Shown here in pieces: positions 24,097 through 35,630 of a DNA stretch of 64,000 nt. The stretch is from Centrapalus pauciflorus. Taxonomy: Eukaryota; Streptophyta; Magnoliopsida; Asterales; Asteraceae. The stretch spans positions 775,867-839,866 of the forward strand of contig JAANYP010000760.1 in the NCBI GenBank assembly GCA_020465985.1. Direction: 5' to 3'. Both the position numbers and the translations under genes were made by a program. How positions within the stretch are numbered: the stretch's first letter is position 1; each line of letters begins with the position of its first letter. Below the pieces are notes generated by a model. The model was not told the DNA's origin. It made no database searches and saw nothing but the letters and a program-made list of their open reading frames with translations.

Positions 24097-24593
24097 TAGG
24101 GGTGAGCTCGGTACTGGACCGTACCGAACCGACACCGATCCCGAAAATACCGAAACCGAATTATTAGATTTGAAAGAACCGAATATCGAACCGTATAATT
24201 TTATATGGTTCCGGTTCGGTTCCGGTTCTGGGACCGGGTTTTCGGTGCCAGTCACGTATTGGGACCGAATAATGAAAAATACCAAATACCAAACATAAAT
24301 CACCAAATATTGCACTCGAATACCGAATTCCTAAGACTGAAAACCGAATATCAAATACCGAATACCGAACAAAGTTTAACGTTTTAAAGTTACAAATACC
24401 AAATTTTAGCAAATTTATATATTCGGTTTGGGATCGGGATATTCGGGATAAATATGATACCGAAACCAAGAGTACCGAATACTGAATTTTAGCTAATTTA
24501 AAAACCGAGTACCGGACCGAATATATTAATTCGGTATCGGTCGGTACCGGTACCGGTTCGGGTTCTGGATATGGTACCCGTCGCTCACCCCTA
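24097..24593. mobile_element. hAT-type MITE, GGGGTGAGC family
   Basis: A 497-bp element. Ends TAGGGGTGAGC and GCTCACCCCTA are perfect inverted repeats. The flanking 8-mers CCATCATG (24089-24096) and CCAACATG (24594-24601) match 7 of 8. Interior blocks ACCGAATA and GGTACCGG. Confidence 0.87.
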
Positions 24594-24763
24594 CCAACAT
24601 GTACCTCATCTCATTATAAATACTAATAATTGAGAGTTAATTTCAAATTTCATTACACGATCGAAACACTACACTTGAATTGGAAACTTCAATCATAAAT
24701 ATTTTTCATTAATGGACTCATAGTATGTATTGAAAACGTGATTTCTTCTAAGGAATAGCCTAA

Positions 24764-24988
24764 GGTGACGTTTGGTTTGTAGGATTTTAACAACTCATTT
24801 AGGATTTGGATTTAGAAAACCTTCCATGTCATATTTGGATAAAAACTAAAATGAAAGGATTTAGCTTCATTTAGGATTTCACATTCCACACTTCTCCTCA
24901 CTTCATAATGAACTCACCTCCCTAATAATTTTAAATTCCTATCATTTTAGAATCCATCATTTTAAAATCATGCGATCCAAACGTCACC
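24764..24988. mobile_element. Tourist-like MITE
   Basis: Ends GGTGACGTTTGG and, reversed, GGTGACGTTTGG are perfect inverted repeats. It is flanked by TAA (24761-24763 and 24989-24991), as for PIF/Harbinger elements. Confidence 0.88.
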
Positions 24989-25440
24989 TAAATCTACCAT
25001 CACAATAGATTGCTTTTCTTGACGTGGATTCTATGGTGTTTTCCTATTAAGTCTCTTAAGCTGTGTTCTTTAAGAGTGAATGTGCATAGAAATAAAGAGA
25101 AATAAAAGAAAATGCAAAATCAAACGTGTTTTTGGAGTTTTTTTAAGGAGAGAAAGGGAAGGAAAAGAAGGGAAATCCTCTTGATTTTCTATTCTCCCAG
25201 TTTTGGGAAGAATAAAGAAGGTGTGAGAGAAGGAAAAAAAAAATGTGTTTTCCAAACTTTGTGATTTCAACCATCTATCTAATTCTTTGTCTTCCTTTCC
25301 TTCGTCTTCTTTACATTTAATCAGATGTTTTACAAAGTTATTGGAAAACACATTTGTGTCTTTTATATATAATTATTAATTAAAATATTTACCATCTTAA
25401 AAAAAATTAAGAAAAAAAAAGAGGCTTTTGTCGATCCGTT
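24989..25440. other. Intergenic upstream of PPS3
   Basis: Purine/pyrimidine-skewed stretches, no gene seen. Confidence 0.5.
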
Positions 25441-25464
25441 CTCCATTTGCAGTTGTCAAAGAAA

Positions 25465-25607
25465 TTGACTTTTTCATTCTTACGAGTGCTGTCTTCTTTC
25501 GTTGATTTTTCATTTCAGTGTGGCACTGTGATATGCAGGTGTGGTGTGTGTGTATATATATACACGTATTCCACCATTCTGATTTATAAATTCAATAAAA
25601 TTTCCAT
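25465..25607 (+). promoter_or_regulatory. PPS3 promoter: W-box and TATA box
   Basis: TTGACTTTTT (25465-25474, a TTGACT W-box) lies about 140 bp before the ATG and TATATATATACACG (about 25553-25566) about 50 bp before it. The GACGTTGAC core seen at PPS1/2/5 is not conserved here. Confidence 0.45.
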
Positions 25608-26036
25608 ATGTATTCCGGCAACCAACCCCCACTTTTTTCACCGGCGGCGATGAAGACTTCTAATGACGATCAGTTCCAGGCCTTAGAAACATCCAATGAC
25701 AATTCAATTTCCGGCCAACAGAATTCCAAATCGCTTAATCGATTTCAGATTGATCATGCTGATCGGTACCGGAGCGAACAAGGTCAAGCACCGTCTATCG
25801 GAGCAATGAGGCCGATCGTCGTTTCTAAACCTTCCGGCGACAGCAATCCGATATATGAACCTGGACAACAACCACCGTCGCTCAACGACGTTGGTAGGCG
25901 AGGAGGATCTCAAACCGGAGCATTGCCATTGGGTAATGATCAGATTCATGACCCAGAAAGATACAACGGGATGAGTTTGACTGGAAATCGTTTCAAGGAA
26001 TTCTATCCGAATGCTTATCATCATAAACATGACTGA
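25608..26036 (+). CDS. PPS3: PPS-repeat family small disordered protein
   Basis: A single-exon gene of 142 aa. It begins MYSGNQPPLFSP like PPS5 and contains two PPS units: residues 58-74 (QGQAPSIGAMRPIVVSK) and 86-103 (GQQPPSLNDVGRRGGSQT). The C-terminal module at 121-137 is GMSLTGNRFKEFYPNAY, close to that of PPS1, followed by a His/Lys tail. There is no signal peptide, membrane segment or known domain. The protein is charged and low in hydrophobic residues and is likely disordered. A dibasic RR lies inside the second unit, as in PPS4 and PPS5. The start is supported by the shared N-terminus and the TATA box. I do not recognise the family, and a role cannot be read from the sequence. Confidence 0.8.
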   Translation: MYSGNQPPLFSPAAMKTSNDDQFQALETSNDNSISGQQNSKSLNRFQIDHADRYRSEQGQAPSIGAMRPIVVSKPSGDSNPIYEPGQQPPSLNDVGRRGGSQTGALPLGNDQIHDPERYNGMSLTGNRFKEFYPNAYHHKHD

Positions 26037-26039
26037 TTG

Positions 26040-26840
26040 ATTCTTTATCATAATTTGATTTATGTCACATATATTGGTTGTGTATATATATATTTTAAAT
26101 GTGTTGATCAGATTAGAATTTATAAAAATATGTCGATTTATTTATAAACTTCTACAAATATAAACATACATACAAAATTACATATGAATATACAAATACA
26201 CATAAGATTGACAAGAAAAAAAAAAGACCATAAACAAACCGCTAAAATGAGAAAGCAAGACATCTTAGGCAAACCACAAGGTTAACGGGGTAACTCGTAC
26301 AACAGGTCTCTTCGTCAATAATAACGTCATGTAGTATTTTTTTTAGTTTTATTTGTGTAACTAATGATATTTAGAGTGTAACTTTGATCTTCGGATACTG
26401 GTAAATTTTAAAATATTTTGATTAGAAAAGTTTTTAACTATAGATAAATTTAAAGTAGAATATCTAAATAAATAATAAATGACAACAACCAGAATTAATA
26501 ACCCAACGAGTCATTTAGTCCAAGAAATATTATATCTAATTTTTAACCCAAATTGTCCCAATGTCCTAAACCCAATAAAAAGTAACTTTGAAATTTGTTA
26601 TTTTTAATTAACTGCAACTTTATTCATAAATTTTAATTTATTTGTTATTCTGATATTATTTGTTTTATTTTAAAATAAAAGTACCAATCTCTAACCTGAA
26701 ACTACCATGTTGCAATTCAATGATTCATAAACACAAGCACAATGCAAACATTGAAGCTTAGGCATCTCCCAATAATACTTTATTTCTCCACCTCTAAGGT
26801 GGATTTTTTTTTCTGTTAAAAGGTTTATTGCTTTATATGA
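26040..26840. other. Intergenic downstream of PPS3
   Basis: AT-rich, no gene or defined repeat. Confidence 0.5.
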
Positions 26841-26844
26841 TATG

Positions 26845-27140
26845 TTATATCGGTTCTCATTTGGTTAATATGGAAACAACGGAATAGGCTTCTTCATGTT
26901 GGGGAAGATGTTGCGGCAAAGATTAAGACAGAGGATATCTTTCCCCAATCGCAGAGAATATTGGGTCGTTGGTTTGCAAAAAATGATGCCGACATTGCAA
27001 ATGAATTGGCTTAGGTGGTTTGTAAGTCATTTTGTATTACTTTTCTAAATTATCGGTTGGTTGACGAAACTGTATTTTGACTTCTTTCGATATGGGATTC
27101 CATGGATAGCTATTAGTCTCTAGCTTGGACACAATTGACT
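26845..27140 (+). mobile_element. LINE remnant
   Basis: A frame from about 26845 to a stop near 27014 reads W-L-I-W-K-Q-R-N-R, then A-A-K-I-K-T-E-D-I. This matches the tail of the zinc-binding region of plant L1-type elements, and is followed by a 3' untranslated-like piece. Nothing of the reverse transcriptase remains. Confidence 0.55.
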
Positions 27141-27564
27141 TGTATGCTCTATTATCAAAATTTTAATATAAATTTAGCCTTTAAAATAATGTTTGTTTTA
27201 AAAACTTCAGTAAATATCTCAAAAATTATAATTATCCAGTGTACCCCCTCAAATATTTAAATGATGATTTTATTACAAATATTTATCTTTTACCCATAAA
27301 TATGTAAAGTAAATGTTAAATTAAAAAAAAAAACAAAAAAAAAAAAAACAATTGGCATGCTTTGAATGATTGTCACTAGCTCACTAGTCACAACCATTAC
27401 TTTACATGGTACCTACCACATATTCACATGGTCCCAATTCCCATTCCCAAAAAAGGCCAAAACCAAACCCCACCTTTTTGTTTTTCTCTTTCTTCACTCT
27501 TTAACACACTACAACACCACATAAACCCAATAATGGAGAGTAACTTTTCAAATGTTCACACCAT
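27141..27564. other. Intergenic
   Basis: A-rich tracts and no recognised feature. Confidence 0.5.
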
Positions 27565-27579
27565 GTAAATTATAAAAAA

Positions 27580-27738
27580 CCAATGGAGTTTAGCCTATTT
27601 GATAAGAGGGTGATATGTAAGTGAGAGGTCATGGTTCGATTTTCGTTGGAGGCATGTTGAAATTTAGATGGAGAAAGTAAGTCTTAGGAAAAAGAAGTAG
27701 TTTAGGAGTAAAAGTAGGATAGTTTGCCGTTAAAAAAA
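27580..27738 (+). mobile_element. tRNA-derived SINE with target duplication
   Basis: B-box-like GGTTCGATTTTCG and a GTAAGTCTTAGG body ending in an A-rich tail. Flanked by GTAAATTATAAAAAA (27565-27579) and GTAAATTATTAAAAA (27739-27753), 14 of 15 identical. Confidence 0.85.
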
Positions 27739-27753
27739 GTAAATTATTAAAAA

Positions 27754-28133
27754 TTATTATTATAGGCAAATTAGATGATTACTTGATTTCTTTACATTTT
27801 AATTTAACAATATTTATATTTTTGTTAAACTTTTTTTTTTATTTTAAGCCAAAGTAAGAAGGGATTGGATTGAGTTATGATAGATCTTGACGTTCTTAAG
27901 ATCGTATGTTTTAAGACATCATACTTAGGGGGAACACGTTTTTGTTGATCAGGACTGTAACATGGCAACGATTTAAGATCATGGTAGAGATCTTAACAAT
28001 CATCATACACACATTTTGATTCTTCATCCAAGTGATTTGCTTTCTTTCATCATTATCTTCAATCTTTTACGTTTTTTCATTTGAGATTATTGCATTTGAT
28101 TGTGCTTAATTTTGTTAACAATACACATTTCCT
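27754..28133. other. Intergenic
   Basis: No gene seen. Confidence 0.5.
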
Positions 28134-28136
28134 TTA

Positions 28137-28395
28137 GGCCTCATTTGTTTTTCATTCAGAGCCTCTTAAAAACATCTGAAGTCTAAAGTTCAGATCTATA
28201 ATAAATTAAGACTGTTTGTTTAAATTCAGACTTAAGATGTTGAAACCTCTGAATTTTCCTCTGAATTTTAAGAGGATGAGAGTTGTCTGAATTAATATTA
28301 AGAGCCTCTTAATTTCAGATCTTAAGACCTCCTCTTAATTTCAGACATGGTTTTCAGACTTCAGACATTTAACCTCTTAAAAAACAAATACCACC
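28137..28395. mobile_element. Tourist-like (PIF/Harbinger) MITE
   Basis: Flanked by TTA (28134-28136 and 28396-28398). Ends GGCCTCATTTGTTTTT and (reversed) GGTGGTATTTGTTTTT. Interior shared with 3578-3816. Confidence 0.8.
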
Positions 28396-28806
28396 TTAAT
28401 GTTTCTATCATGTATTTCACTTCAATTGATTCGTAGATGAGACGGAAGAAGGGAAGAAGAACACATATTTATGGATCTCAAGATAAATTTCGTTTGTGCT
28501 CTATGAAAAAGTCATCAGATTATAAAATAAACATGATAACATTTCAATATTGCATGAAAAATATATTTAAAACTTATTTCTGAAAGATTGAATTTTGGAC
28601 AAAAATTCAACTTTATAGTGGACACAAAAGCAACGTAATATACCGAAAACATCTTTAACTTTAAGAAAGAAAATATGAAAACTAATTTCTATTTCATATC
28701 TAGTTCAAAATACAAAAACTTAGAACCAGCACCATAAATGCTTCAACCTTCACGCTTATGGTTTCTTACCTTTTATATTTGAGTTTATTATGTCCTCCAC
28801 GTAAAC

Positions 28807-28951
28807 CGGAAACCAGGTTCTAATTTCCAAATTTCATTAAATCAAGAAGAAAAAAATTAACTTGGGGACTTTTATGAAAATATATAAAAGGAGGAAAACG
28901 CAAAAAGCGTGAAAACATGTTGGTTTTTTTCTTAATAAACCCTTAATATAT
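28807..28951. mobile_element. Half of a 302-bp-family fold-back element
   Basis: Matches one arm and the centre of 9568-9869 (CCAAATTTCATTAAATCAAG, AACGCAAAAAGCGTGAAAAC). The other arm is absent. Confidence 0.6.
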
Positions 28952-30137
28952 AGTTAAAATCATCATATATAATTACCATCAAAGTCCACCATGAGTTTCA
29001 CACTTTCACACATTCAAGATCCCACACTTTCAACTTAAAACTACCAAATATTAGAAGTCGTTAGCTTGGTGTTCCAAGAGTTTGATCCAACTAGAGTTGC
29101 AAACGAATTGAGCCATGCTCGAGCTTGACAAGGCTCAAGCTCAGCTAGGCTCAAGCTTTGCTCGAAAACTCAAATATATCAATAAACCATTTTGAGTTAT
29201 TTTTTGGTATATATATAATCTTGAATTCGGATTCCAAAAAATCTCAGTCTAATACTCGAAAGCTTGAATTACTTGATAAAAGTTTGACTTGATATATAAA
29301 GCTCAATACTCGAATTACTTGAATAGCCCGACTCAGTTTCTATATAAACATAGAAGGCTCAAAAGGCTTTTAAAAAAACTCAAGTCAAGCCATTTAAAAC
29401 TCGAGTTCGGCTCGTTAACTTTTTTGAGCTTGAGATAAAAGCTCAGATCTTTAGATTCGATCTCGAGTTACTTGATACAACCTTCACTCATTTGAAACCC
29501 TAGATCCAACGAAAAATTGCTTTTTATCTTCTAGTTTGTCGCTTCAAACATCAACACAAATAAAATTCGTGTTGAAAAGTACACTCGAACCTCACTCCTT
29601 CAACTTCTCTCCTCTAGAAGCTCCAAAACTTTCTCTCTACGCAAATCAAATGGTGTTGAAAATAAAGAACAAACAAAATAAACACGTATTTGAACTCTCT
29701 TACTCTTAAATAGTAACAAGGACAACCAACTTTTTTCAATTGTCATTTTTCAATAATTTTATAGAGATCAGAAGATTATCAAAATCTTTTCTATTTATTG
29801 TCAAACCAATGCAATGAAAGACACAACTAAAAGGGAACAATATATAGGAAAAACTAAAACAACCCAAAAAAGGAAACAAAAATACCATACACCTGTTTGA
29901 TCAAATAATGGCAACAATATCTATCTATTCCTAGGTCAAGCTCTCCATGAATGTGATCCTTTTTTAAATGTACTGGTTTAGCTACTCGTGTGCTATACGA
30001 ACTAATTATATTAATTAGAATATGTGAACATATAAAAACTTATAACAAATGAGATGAACAATATATACAAAATGATGTGGATTTTAACCACATGGGATGA
30101 AGAAATTAGGATAAGAATTTTCATACGGGCTTTTTTT
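28952..30137. other. Intergenic with a CTCGAGCT-rich repeat
   Basis: 29080-29485 is dense in GAGCTTGA/TCAAGCTC blocks in both orientations, probably a diverged dispersed element; its termini are not clear. No gene is seen. Confidence 0.4.
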
Positions 30138-30439
30138 GGTTTTATTATGAAAAAAAACCAACATGTTTTCATTTTTTTGCGTTTTCGTCCCTCCATGTTA
30201 TTTTTTTCCATAAAAGTTCTCAAGTTAATTTTTTATTTTTGGTTTAGTGAAATTTGGACATTAAAACCCGGTTTTTCAGTTTTTAAAAACCCAGTTCACA
30301 AATTATAACCGGGGTCTAATGTCCAAATTTCACTAAACCAAAAAGAAAAAACTAACATGAGGTTTGTTGTGGAAAAAAAATATGGATGGACGAAAACGCA
30401 AAAAACGTGAAAACATGTTGTGTTTTTTCATAATAAACC
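30138..30439. mobile_element. Fold-back Mutator-like MITE, 302-bp family
   Basis: Inverted arms (GGTTTTATTATGAAAAAAAA and, reversed, GGTTTATTATGAAAAAACAC). The length equals that of the copy at 9568-9869. The target duplication is obscured by T tracts. Confidence 0.75.
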
Positions 30440-30879
30440 TTTTTTATTTTTGCAAAAGATATGACAGACTCAACAGATCCCTATAAATTTATAAAAGGAT
30501 TTTGATTACTAGTATTAACCCTTGAAAGAGATTTCTGATAACACTGTAACAAAATCCGATAAAATATACAGATGATTATCTAAAATAATTTAATTTAATT
30601 AATTAATTTTAACACATGTTGCAAGAAGGCTATGTCAATTGACGGTTTATTTAATTAAGTGTCAAGTGGAATCTAAATAAGTACTCTTAAAATCGAATAG
30701 ATTGGTACAACAAATAAGAAGCAAACACGGTATAAGTATAACTAATCTCATATATAAGTATAAAGTTAAATCGAAATTAACAGACTACTTTGTGCCATTG
30801 TATGCTTAGACCATTCCTTTAAACAATACCATTTAATAATGTCATTTTTATTTATATTTTCGTAAACGGCATTTCACTT
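30440..30879. other. Intergenic
   Basis: No supported feature. Confidence 0.5.
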
Positions 30880-31123
30880 TAGGGGTGAGCGACGGGTAGC
30901 ATTTTCCGAACCCGAACCGGTACCGGTACCGATCGATACCGAATTAATATATTCGGTTCGGTATTCGGTTTTTAAATTAGCTAGAATTCGGTATTCGGAA
31001 CCGAACCGGCACCATATAAAATTATACGGTTCGGTATTCGGTTCTTTCAAAACTAATAGTTCAGTTTCGGTATTTTCGGGATCGGTACCGGTTCGGTACG
31101 GTCCGGTACCGAGCTCAGCCCTA
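30880..31123. mobile_element. hAT-type MITE, GGGGTGAGC family
   Basis: 244 bp, ends TAGGGGTGAGC and GCTCAGCCCTA. Flanks TTTCACTT and TTTCACTC match 7 of 8. A shortened version of the copy at 5743. Confidence 0.82.
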
Positions 31124-31680
31124 TTTCACTCGATCAAAATATAAGTCTCGCTTGATACAAAACGATAGTGTAATAAAAATACATAAAGTTATATTGTTTA
31201 AGAGTGTATCGTAACAATACAAAGTTATAAACCGTAAAGGGAAAGTTACCAAAAAATGTAATATAAAATACAAAATTTGACAATAAATGTATTGTAAAAT
31301 TTTTTTTGCCCAGAAAGATAATGTAAAGAACTATTTTGGCTGAGAATGAAGATGAAATTCAAATTTTAGACCAAGAAATATAATCAAATATTCTTCTTTG
31401 ACCACAAAAATTTCGCATTACCTGTATTGTCAATTATTGTATTTTATGTTTCCTTTTTATGTTAATTTGACCAACAGTAAACAACGTATTTTATTTAGAT
31501 TGTATTATGGATAAACAAAATCTCTTTAATAATGTATTCTGTTACAATAATTATTATATAAAATTGGATTAACTAAAAATCATAACAAATTATGATTATT
31601 GAGTCTCTAAAAACTAAAAAGAGTGTTGTTGTCCAAGTCATAAAATACAATTTGATCCAATTTGTAAAAAAAAAAAAAAA
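31124..31680. other. Intergenic upstream of PPS4
   Basis: Ends in a poly-A tract (about 31666-31682) directly before the segment duplicated at PPS5. No gene is seen. Confidence 0.5.
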
Positions 31681-31697
31681 AAATGCTCTGATTTACG

Positions 31698-31844
31698 CGT
31701 TGTTCATCCTGCGTTTCTATGGACGTCGACGTCGTTCGTCGTTATCGCTTTCTTCCTAGACGCTTCCTTTTGGTGTGTGTGGGGTATTGTTATGGTGTAT
31801 AAAACCCCCAAAATCTGATCTCTAAATTCAACATTCACTTCAAT
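31698..31844 (+). promoter_or_regulatory. PPS4 promoter, duplicated with PPS5
   Basis: Aligns with 36788-36947 through GACGCTTCCTTTTGGTGTGT and a TATA box (GTATAAAACC, about 31797-31806). The upstream element reads GGACGTCGACGTCG (31721-31734) where PPS5 has GGACGTTGACATTG, so the TTGAC cores are changed. Confidence 0.55.
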
Positions 31845-31874
31845 ATATACTCCGGCGAACAACCACCGGCGGCG

Positions 31875-32207
31875 ATGGCGACCACTGCTCAGGACCAGCC
31901 CCCGGCGTTAGGAACTTCCATCGACAATCCAATCGAAAGTCAAGGTGATTCAAACTCGCTTAATCATTTCCCGAATGATCAACCGCCGTCTGTCGGATCT
32001 ATGAGGCCGATCGTCGTTTCTCAGCCTGGAAGTAATCAGATGTATATTTCTGGACAAGGACCGCCGTCGCTTAACGACGTCGGTAGGCGAGGAGGATCTC
32101 TAACCGGAGTATTGCCATCTGGTAATCCGATTCCTGATCCAGAAGAATTCAGTGGAATGAGTATGACTTCAAGTACTTTCAGGATGTTCAATCAAGGATG
32201 TAAGTAG
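31875..32207 (+). CDS. PPS4: PPS-repeat family protein with a lost ancestral start
   Basis: From the ATG at 31875 this single exon encodes 110 aa. It is the closest paralog of PPS5: units at residues 35-51 (DQPPSVGSMRPIVVSQP) and 60-77 (GQGPPSLNDVGRRGGSLT), and a C-terminal module at 94-106 (GMSMTSSTFRMFN) ending QGCK. The upstream context matches PPS5 up to and including the position of the PPS5 ATG. There (31845-31847) PPS4 has ATA, still in frame with YSGEQPP and the present ATG. A short block corresponding to SFSP in PPS5 is also missing. The gene thus appears to have moved its start 30 bp downstream, or is becoming a pseudogene. The remaining frame has no defect. Confidence 0.7.
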   Translation: MATTAQDQPPALGTSIDNPIESQGDSNSLNHFPNDQPPSVGSMRPIVVSQPGSNQMYISGQGPPSLNDVGRRGGSLTGVLPSGNPIPDPEEFSGMSMTSSTFRMFNQGCK

Positions 32208-32462
32208 AAAAATCGAAAATAAATTTGTTGAGATTTGAAAATGCTGAATTGTGTCTGTGACGCTGTAAGCTTCTGATCTAATGATTTGATGGTTTCTTAT
32301 TGAAATTTGAAGTTGTTGTTTTCGCTTTCTTTCAAAGTTGTGCAATGCATTAATGGCAATCAAGTATATTTTCGGCTTAAACTCTAAATTAACGACATTG
32401 GGATTAGTTTAGTGATGATTTTGCATTTTTGTGCATATGATTAAGTACCTATATGGTAATTA

Positions 32463-32640
32463 GTTTTTTTTTTTTTTTTTTTTTGAATGACAAACTGTCC
32501 TACTCGTAGACTACTTTTTCTATCCAAGACTTACTTTCTCCATCTAAATTTCAACTTGCTTTCGACGTAAGTTGAACCCGTGACCTTTCACTTACATAAC
32601 ACCGCTCTTATTGAGATGGGCTAAAACCCCGTTGGTATAT
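32463..32640 (-). mobile_element. tRNA-derived SINE
   Basis: Reverse orientation: poly-T at 32466-32484, then the SINE body (AGACTTACTTTCTCCATC) and the reversed B box (TTGAACCCGTGACC). It lies inside the segment duplicated between PPS4 and PPS5 and is absent from the PPS5 copy. Confidence 0.8.
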
Positions 32641-33340
32641 GTTGATTTAGTAGTTCATGTTTCGAATATTCCAAACTACTCTTATCCATGATGTTCGAAT
32701 GAACTCTTAAAACGTCAAATTTTGGTCAATTTGGATACAATCTAGACTTTATTTATAGAATAACTTGTAATTGTTTGAATATATTTAGGATACAATTAAA
32801 GTAGTTTGGTGGATAATTAAGAAAATTTTCTTGTGAAATGATCATTTGCTTCTTCTGTATATAGAATGTTCAAAAACCTAACCAAAACTTTCATAGTATA
32901 AGGGCGTTGACACGGCAACCTTGCCATACCAACGAGATGCCACGAGGGCATCGATACCGTGGGAAACAACGTCCCCTCTCGTTCTCCTACTAAAAACAAC
33001 CCCCAACGGGGTCTCGATAGCGACAAAAGACACTGATATGTCTCTCTCATTCAATTTTTTTTTCTTTTAATGCAAAAAAGGGACAGGGTGGCATTGTGTT
33101 GTATCAATGAGATAGCAAGATGGAAAGAAAAGAAAGAAAAACTAACATGACGTTGAACATCATGTCCTACACCCGTAGAGATTGGTTAATATTTATCTAG
33201 GTCGTTCCGTGAAGTTCAATTGTATCGTTTGTTAGTTAGAGAGGTTGGTAAACTACTACGATCTATAGATTGAGCCCTGGTTTTATTACAACAGTACTCA
33301 CAGTGAAAGGTCAACGGGGTGCATAGCGAAATTCCTCGGC
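32641..33340. other. Downstream part of the PPS4 duplication and an unknown insert
   Basis: About 32641-32870 aligns with about 37640-37870 beyond PPS5. At 32880-33090 a GC-richer block beginning AGGGCGTTGACACGGC is not found elsewhere here. No gene is seen. Confidence 0.4.
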
Positions 33341-33510
33341 GGATACTATTAAATGAATTCCTAATTGGTCACGTGTCGACCATCATTTAATTTGACACGT
33401 GTCAAAACTTCAATCTGACACATATCATTACTAAACTTAAATTTGAATTAAAATCAAATCTAATTCAATATACTATAATCTAATCTAACTAATCTAATAT
33501 ATAATCAACT
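33341..33510 (+). mobile_element. Helitron 5' fragment
   Basis: ATACTATTAAATGAATTCC and the inverted pair CACGTGTCGA/GACACGTGTC correspond to the 5' part of the Helitron at 8869. The 3' hairpin is missing. Confidence 0.5.
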
Positions 33511-34957
33511 AGGGAGTGGATCAAATGAGGTTCGTGCTTTAAATGAGGACGGTAAGAACCAATAATAAAAGCGCCACATAAACAAGTTTAGTCTCTCTCC
33601 TTGAAGGGCATTATGAACATTTAATTAATTATTATATATGGTAACTTGATTAAGTTTATTATTTAAAAAAAAAAAAACTCTACAAATCTATTCTAAATCT
33701 TGGTCAACATAAATCTAATCCACCACTATTTGAAAATTTTGTCAAATCTCCAACCATTATCGACCACTCCAACATATATGTGGAAATTTTTTTCAAATCC
33801 CTTCAAATCTCGGTCAACATAACAGTATTTATTTCGATCACCCAGATTGAGTATATCCTTTTCTTATTATTTTGTAAGTTTTTCAACACAATCTCAATAA
33901 AGATGAACATAAGTAATTTTTCCACGTTTCAAATCTTTTATTTGTTATATAAATAAACGAGATGATTTGTTGTTTTACATGTACGCCTACTATTTACAGT
34001 GTACATCATCCAATATGTCGTTAACCATAAATGATTCACAATTATTCTTGGTGAACAATCATTGTGAACCACATCGTGTTTTATTGTAAACGAAATTGTG
34101 AATCAAAAATTGAATGGTAAACGAAATTGAATAGTTCATTTGAACCATTCATTGTGTTAATGTCTAATTTGATAACCTATAAAGTCTCGTGAACCACATG
34201 GTTCACATGAACCTATAAACAACTACCGAATAACAATGAACCGCGGTGAACCACCTTCGACTCTAAAAAAACTCTCGCCGCGAACCAACACCTTGGACAC
34301 CAAACTCCCGGTGAACCACTCCACAATCCACTCTCTGACCGTATACTATCCTACACACCGTGAACCGTCATGAACAGTCTTCTACAACTACCAAAACCCC
34401 TCCGTCTTCTACTCGTTTTCTACCGTGAACCACACACCGTGAACCACACCCACCTACTCCATGCATTTCCCCGTGAACCACACCCACAACTACCAAAACC
34501 CCTCTTACCGCCGTCCGTCGCCTGAAACCCTTGATTCACCTACTTGCCGCCGTGACTCGCCAACCACCAGTGCCGCATGAACCGTAAGCTAGCAATGCCG
34601 CCGTTAATCGCCACCCACCGGAGCCGACGTGAACCACCAGTACCGTCCTGAACCGCAAACCCACCAGTGCCGCTGTGCGTCTCTCAAACCCACACAACAG
34701 TTTGCCGCCGTGAATCGCCTCTCAAACCACAAAACCGTGAATTTAACTAATTAGCTAATTAATTGGATATAGTTGCCTACATTATAATGGTGCACAAATT
34801 ACCAAACTACCCTCTGCATGTTTTAAAAGGGTTATAAAAGTCTAATTAACTACAAAATTACCACCTTGAATCTTATTGGTTGATTCACAAAATCCAGCGA
34901 TTTCATTGGTTCTTACCGTCCTCATTTTAAGCACGGTCCTCATTTTATCCTCACCCT
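33511..34957. mobile_element. GGTTC-core inverted-repeat element, copy I (GTGAACC-rich)
   Basis: Ends with about 60-bp inverted repeats: GGGAGTGGATCAAATGAGG (left) and GGGTGAGGATAAAATGAGG (right, reversed). A 10-bp direct repeat TAATCAACTA lies at both edges (33502-33511 and 34957-34966). The right core GGATAAAATGAGGACC matches GGTTCAAATGAGTACC of element H. The interior (about 34090-34740) is dense in GTGAACC and CCGCC motifs. Non-coding. Confidence 0.75.
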
Positions 34958-34966
34958 AATCAACTA

Positions 34967-35621
34967 AATTATAATAAACTCAATTTTTAAATAATTATTT
35001 CATGTATATTTTATAAATAATTATTTTTACATTTTTTCAAAATTTAACTTATGTAGTACATGAGTATATAACGTAGTATAATACTAAACAGAAACAAAAT
35101 CAGAATGACAAATAATGTCTCCATGACTATAGGAAGCCAAAAAGGAGTCGGCCATTGAGAATAACGGCTAAAGTTTAAGGGATAACTAAAGAATCTAACA
35201 ATCAAAGTTAGGTTGGATGTTCCCTTGTAGAATAACAATCAACCCCGTTAAAAATGAATTATAATCCATATCAAAATCAACCCCATTGGCTCATTAGCGA
35301 TAGGATTAGAATAAATCAACAGATTTATGCGATTTAATAATACCACTCTTTAAAAATGTATTGTCAAAATATAAGCTGCGTCAACAAGTTGAAATTTATA
35401 AAAGTAGATTCATTTGAAAAATCTTACGTTTCAATCGTTAAATCTGTTTTTACGAGTAATAATGAATTTAATTCATATAATGATTTATCTTTATATTAAA
35501 CAATTAATAACTTTAGATAAATTAAAAATCAGATAAAAATGATTATAAAATTTTAGTCTCAGTTCTCAAATGAGTATTGTCCTAGACTCTAGTCATAAAA
35601 TATCACTTTAAAAAAGCCCAA
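34967..35621. other. Intergenic
   Basis: AT-rich, no supported gene. Confidence 0.5.
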
Positions 35622-35630
35622 TTATTCAAA

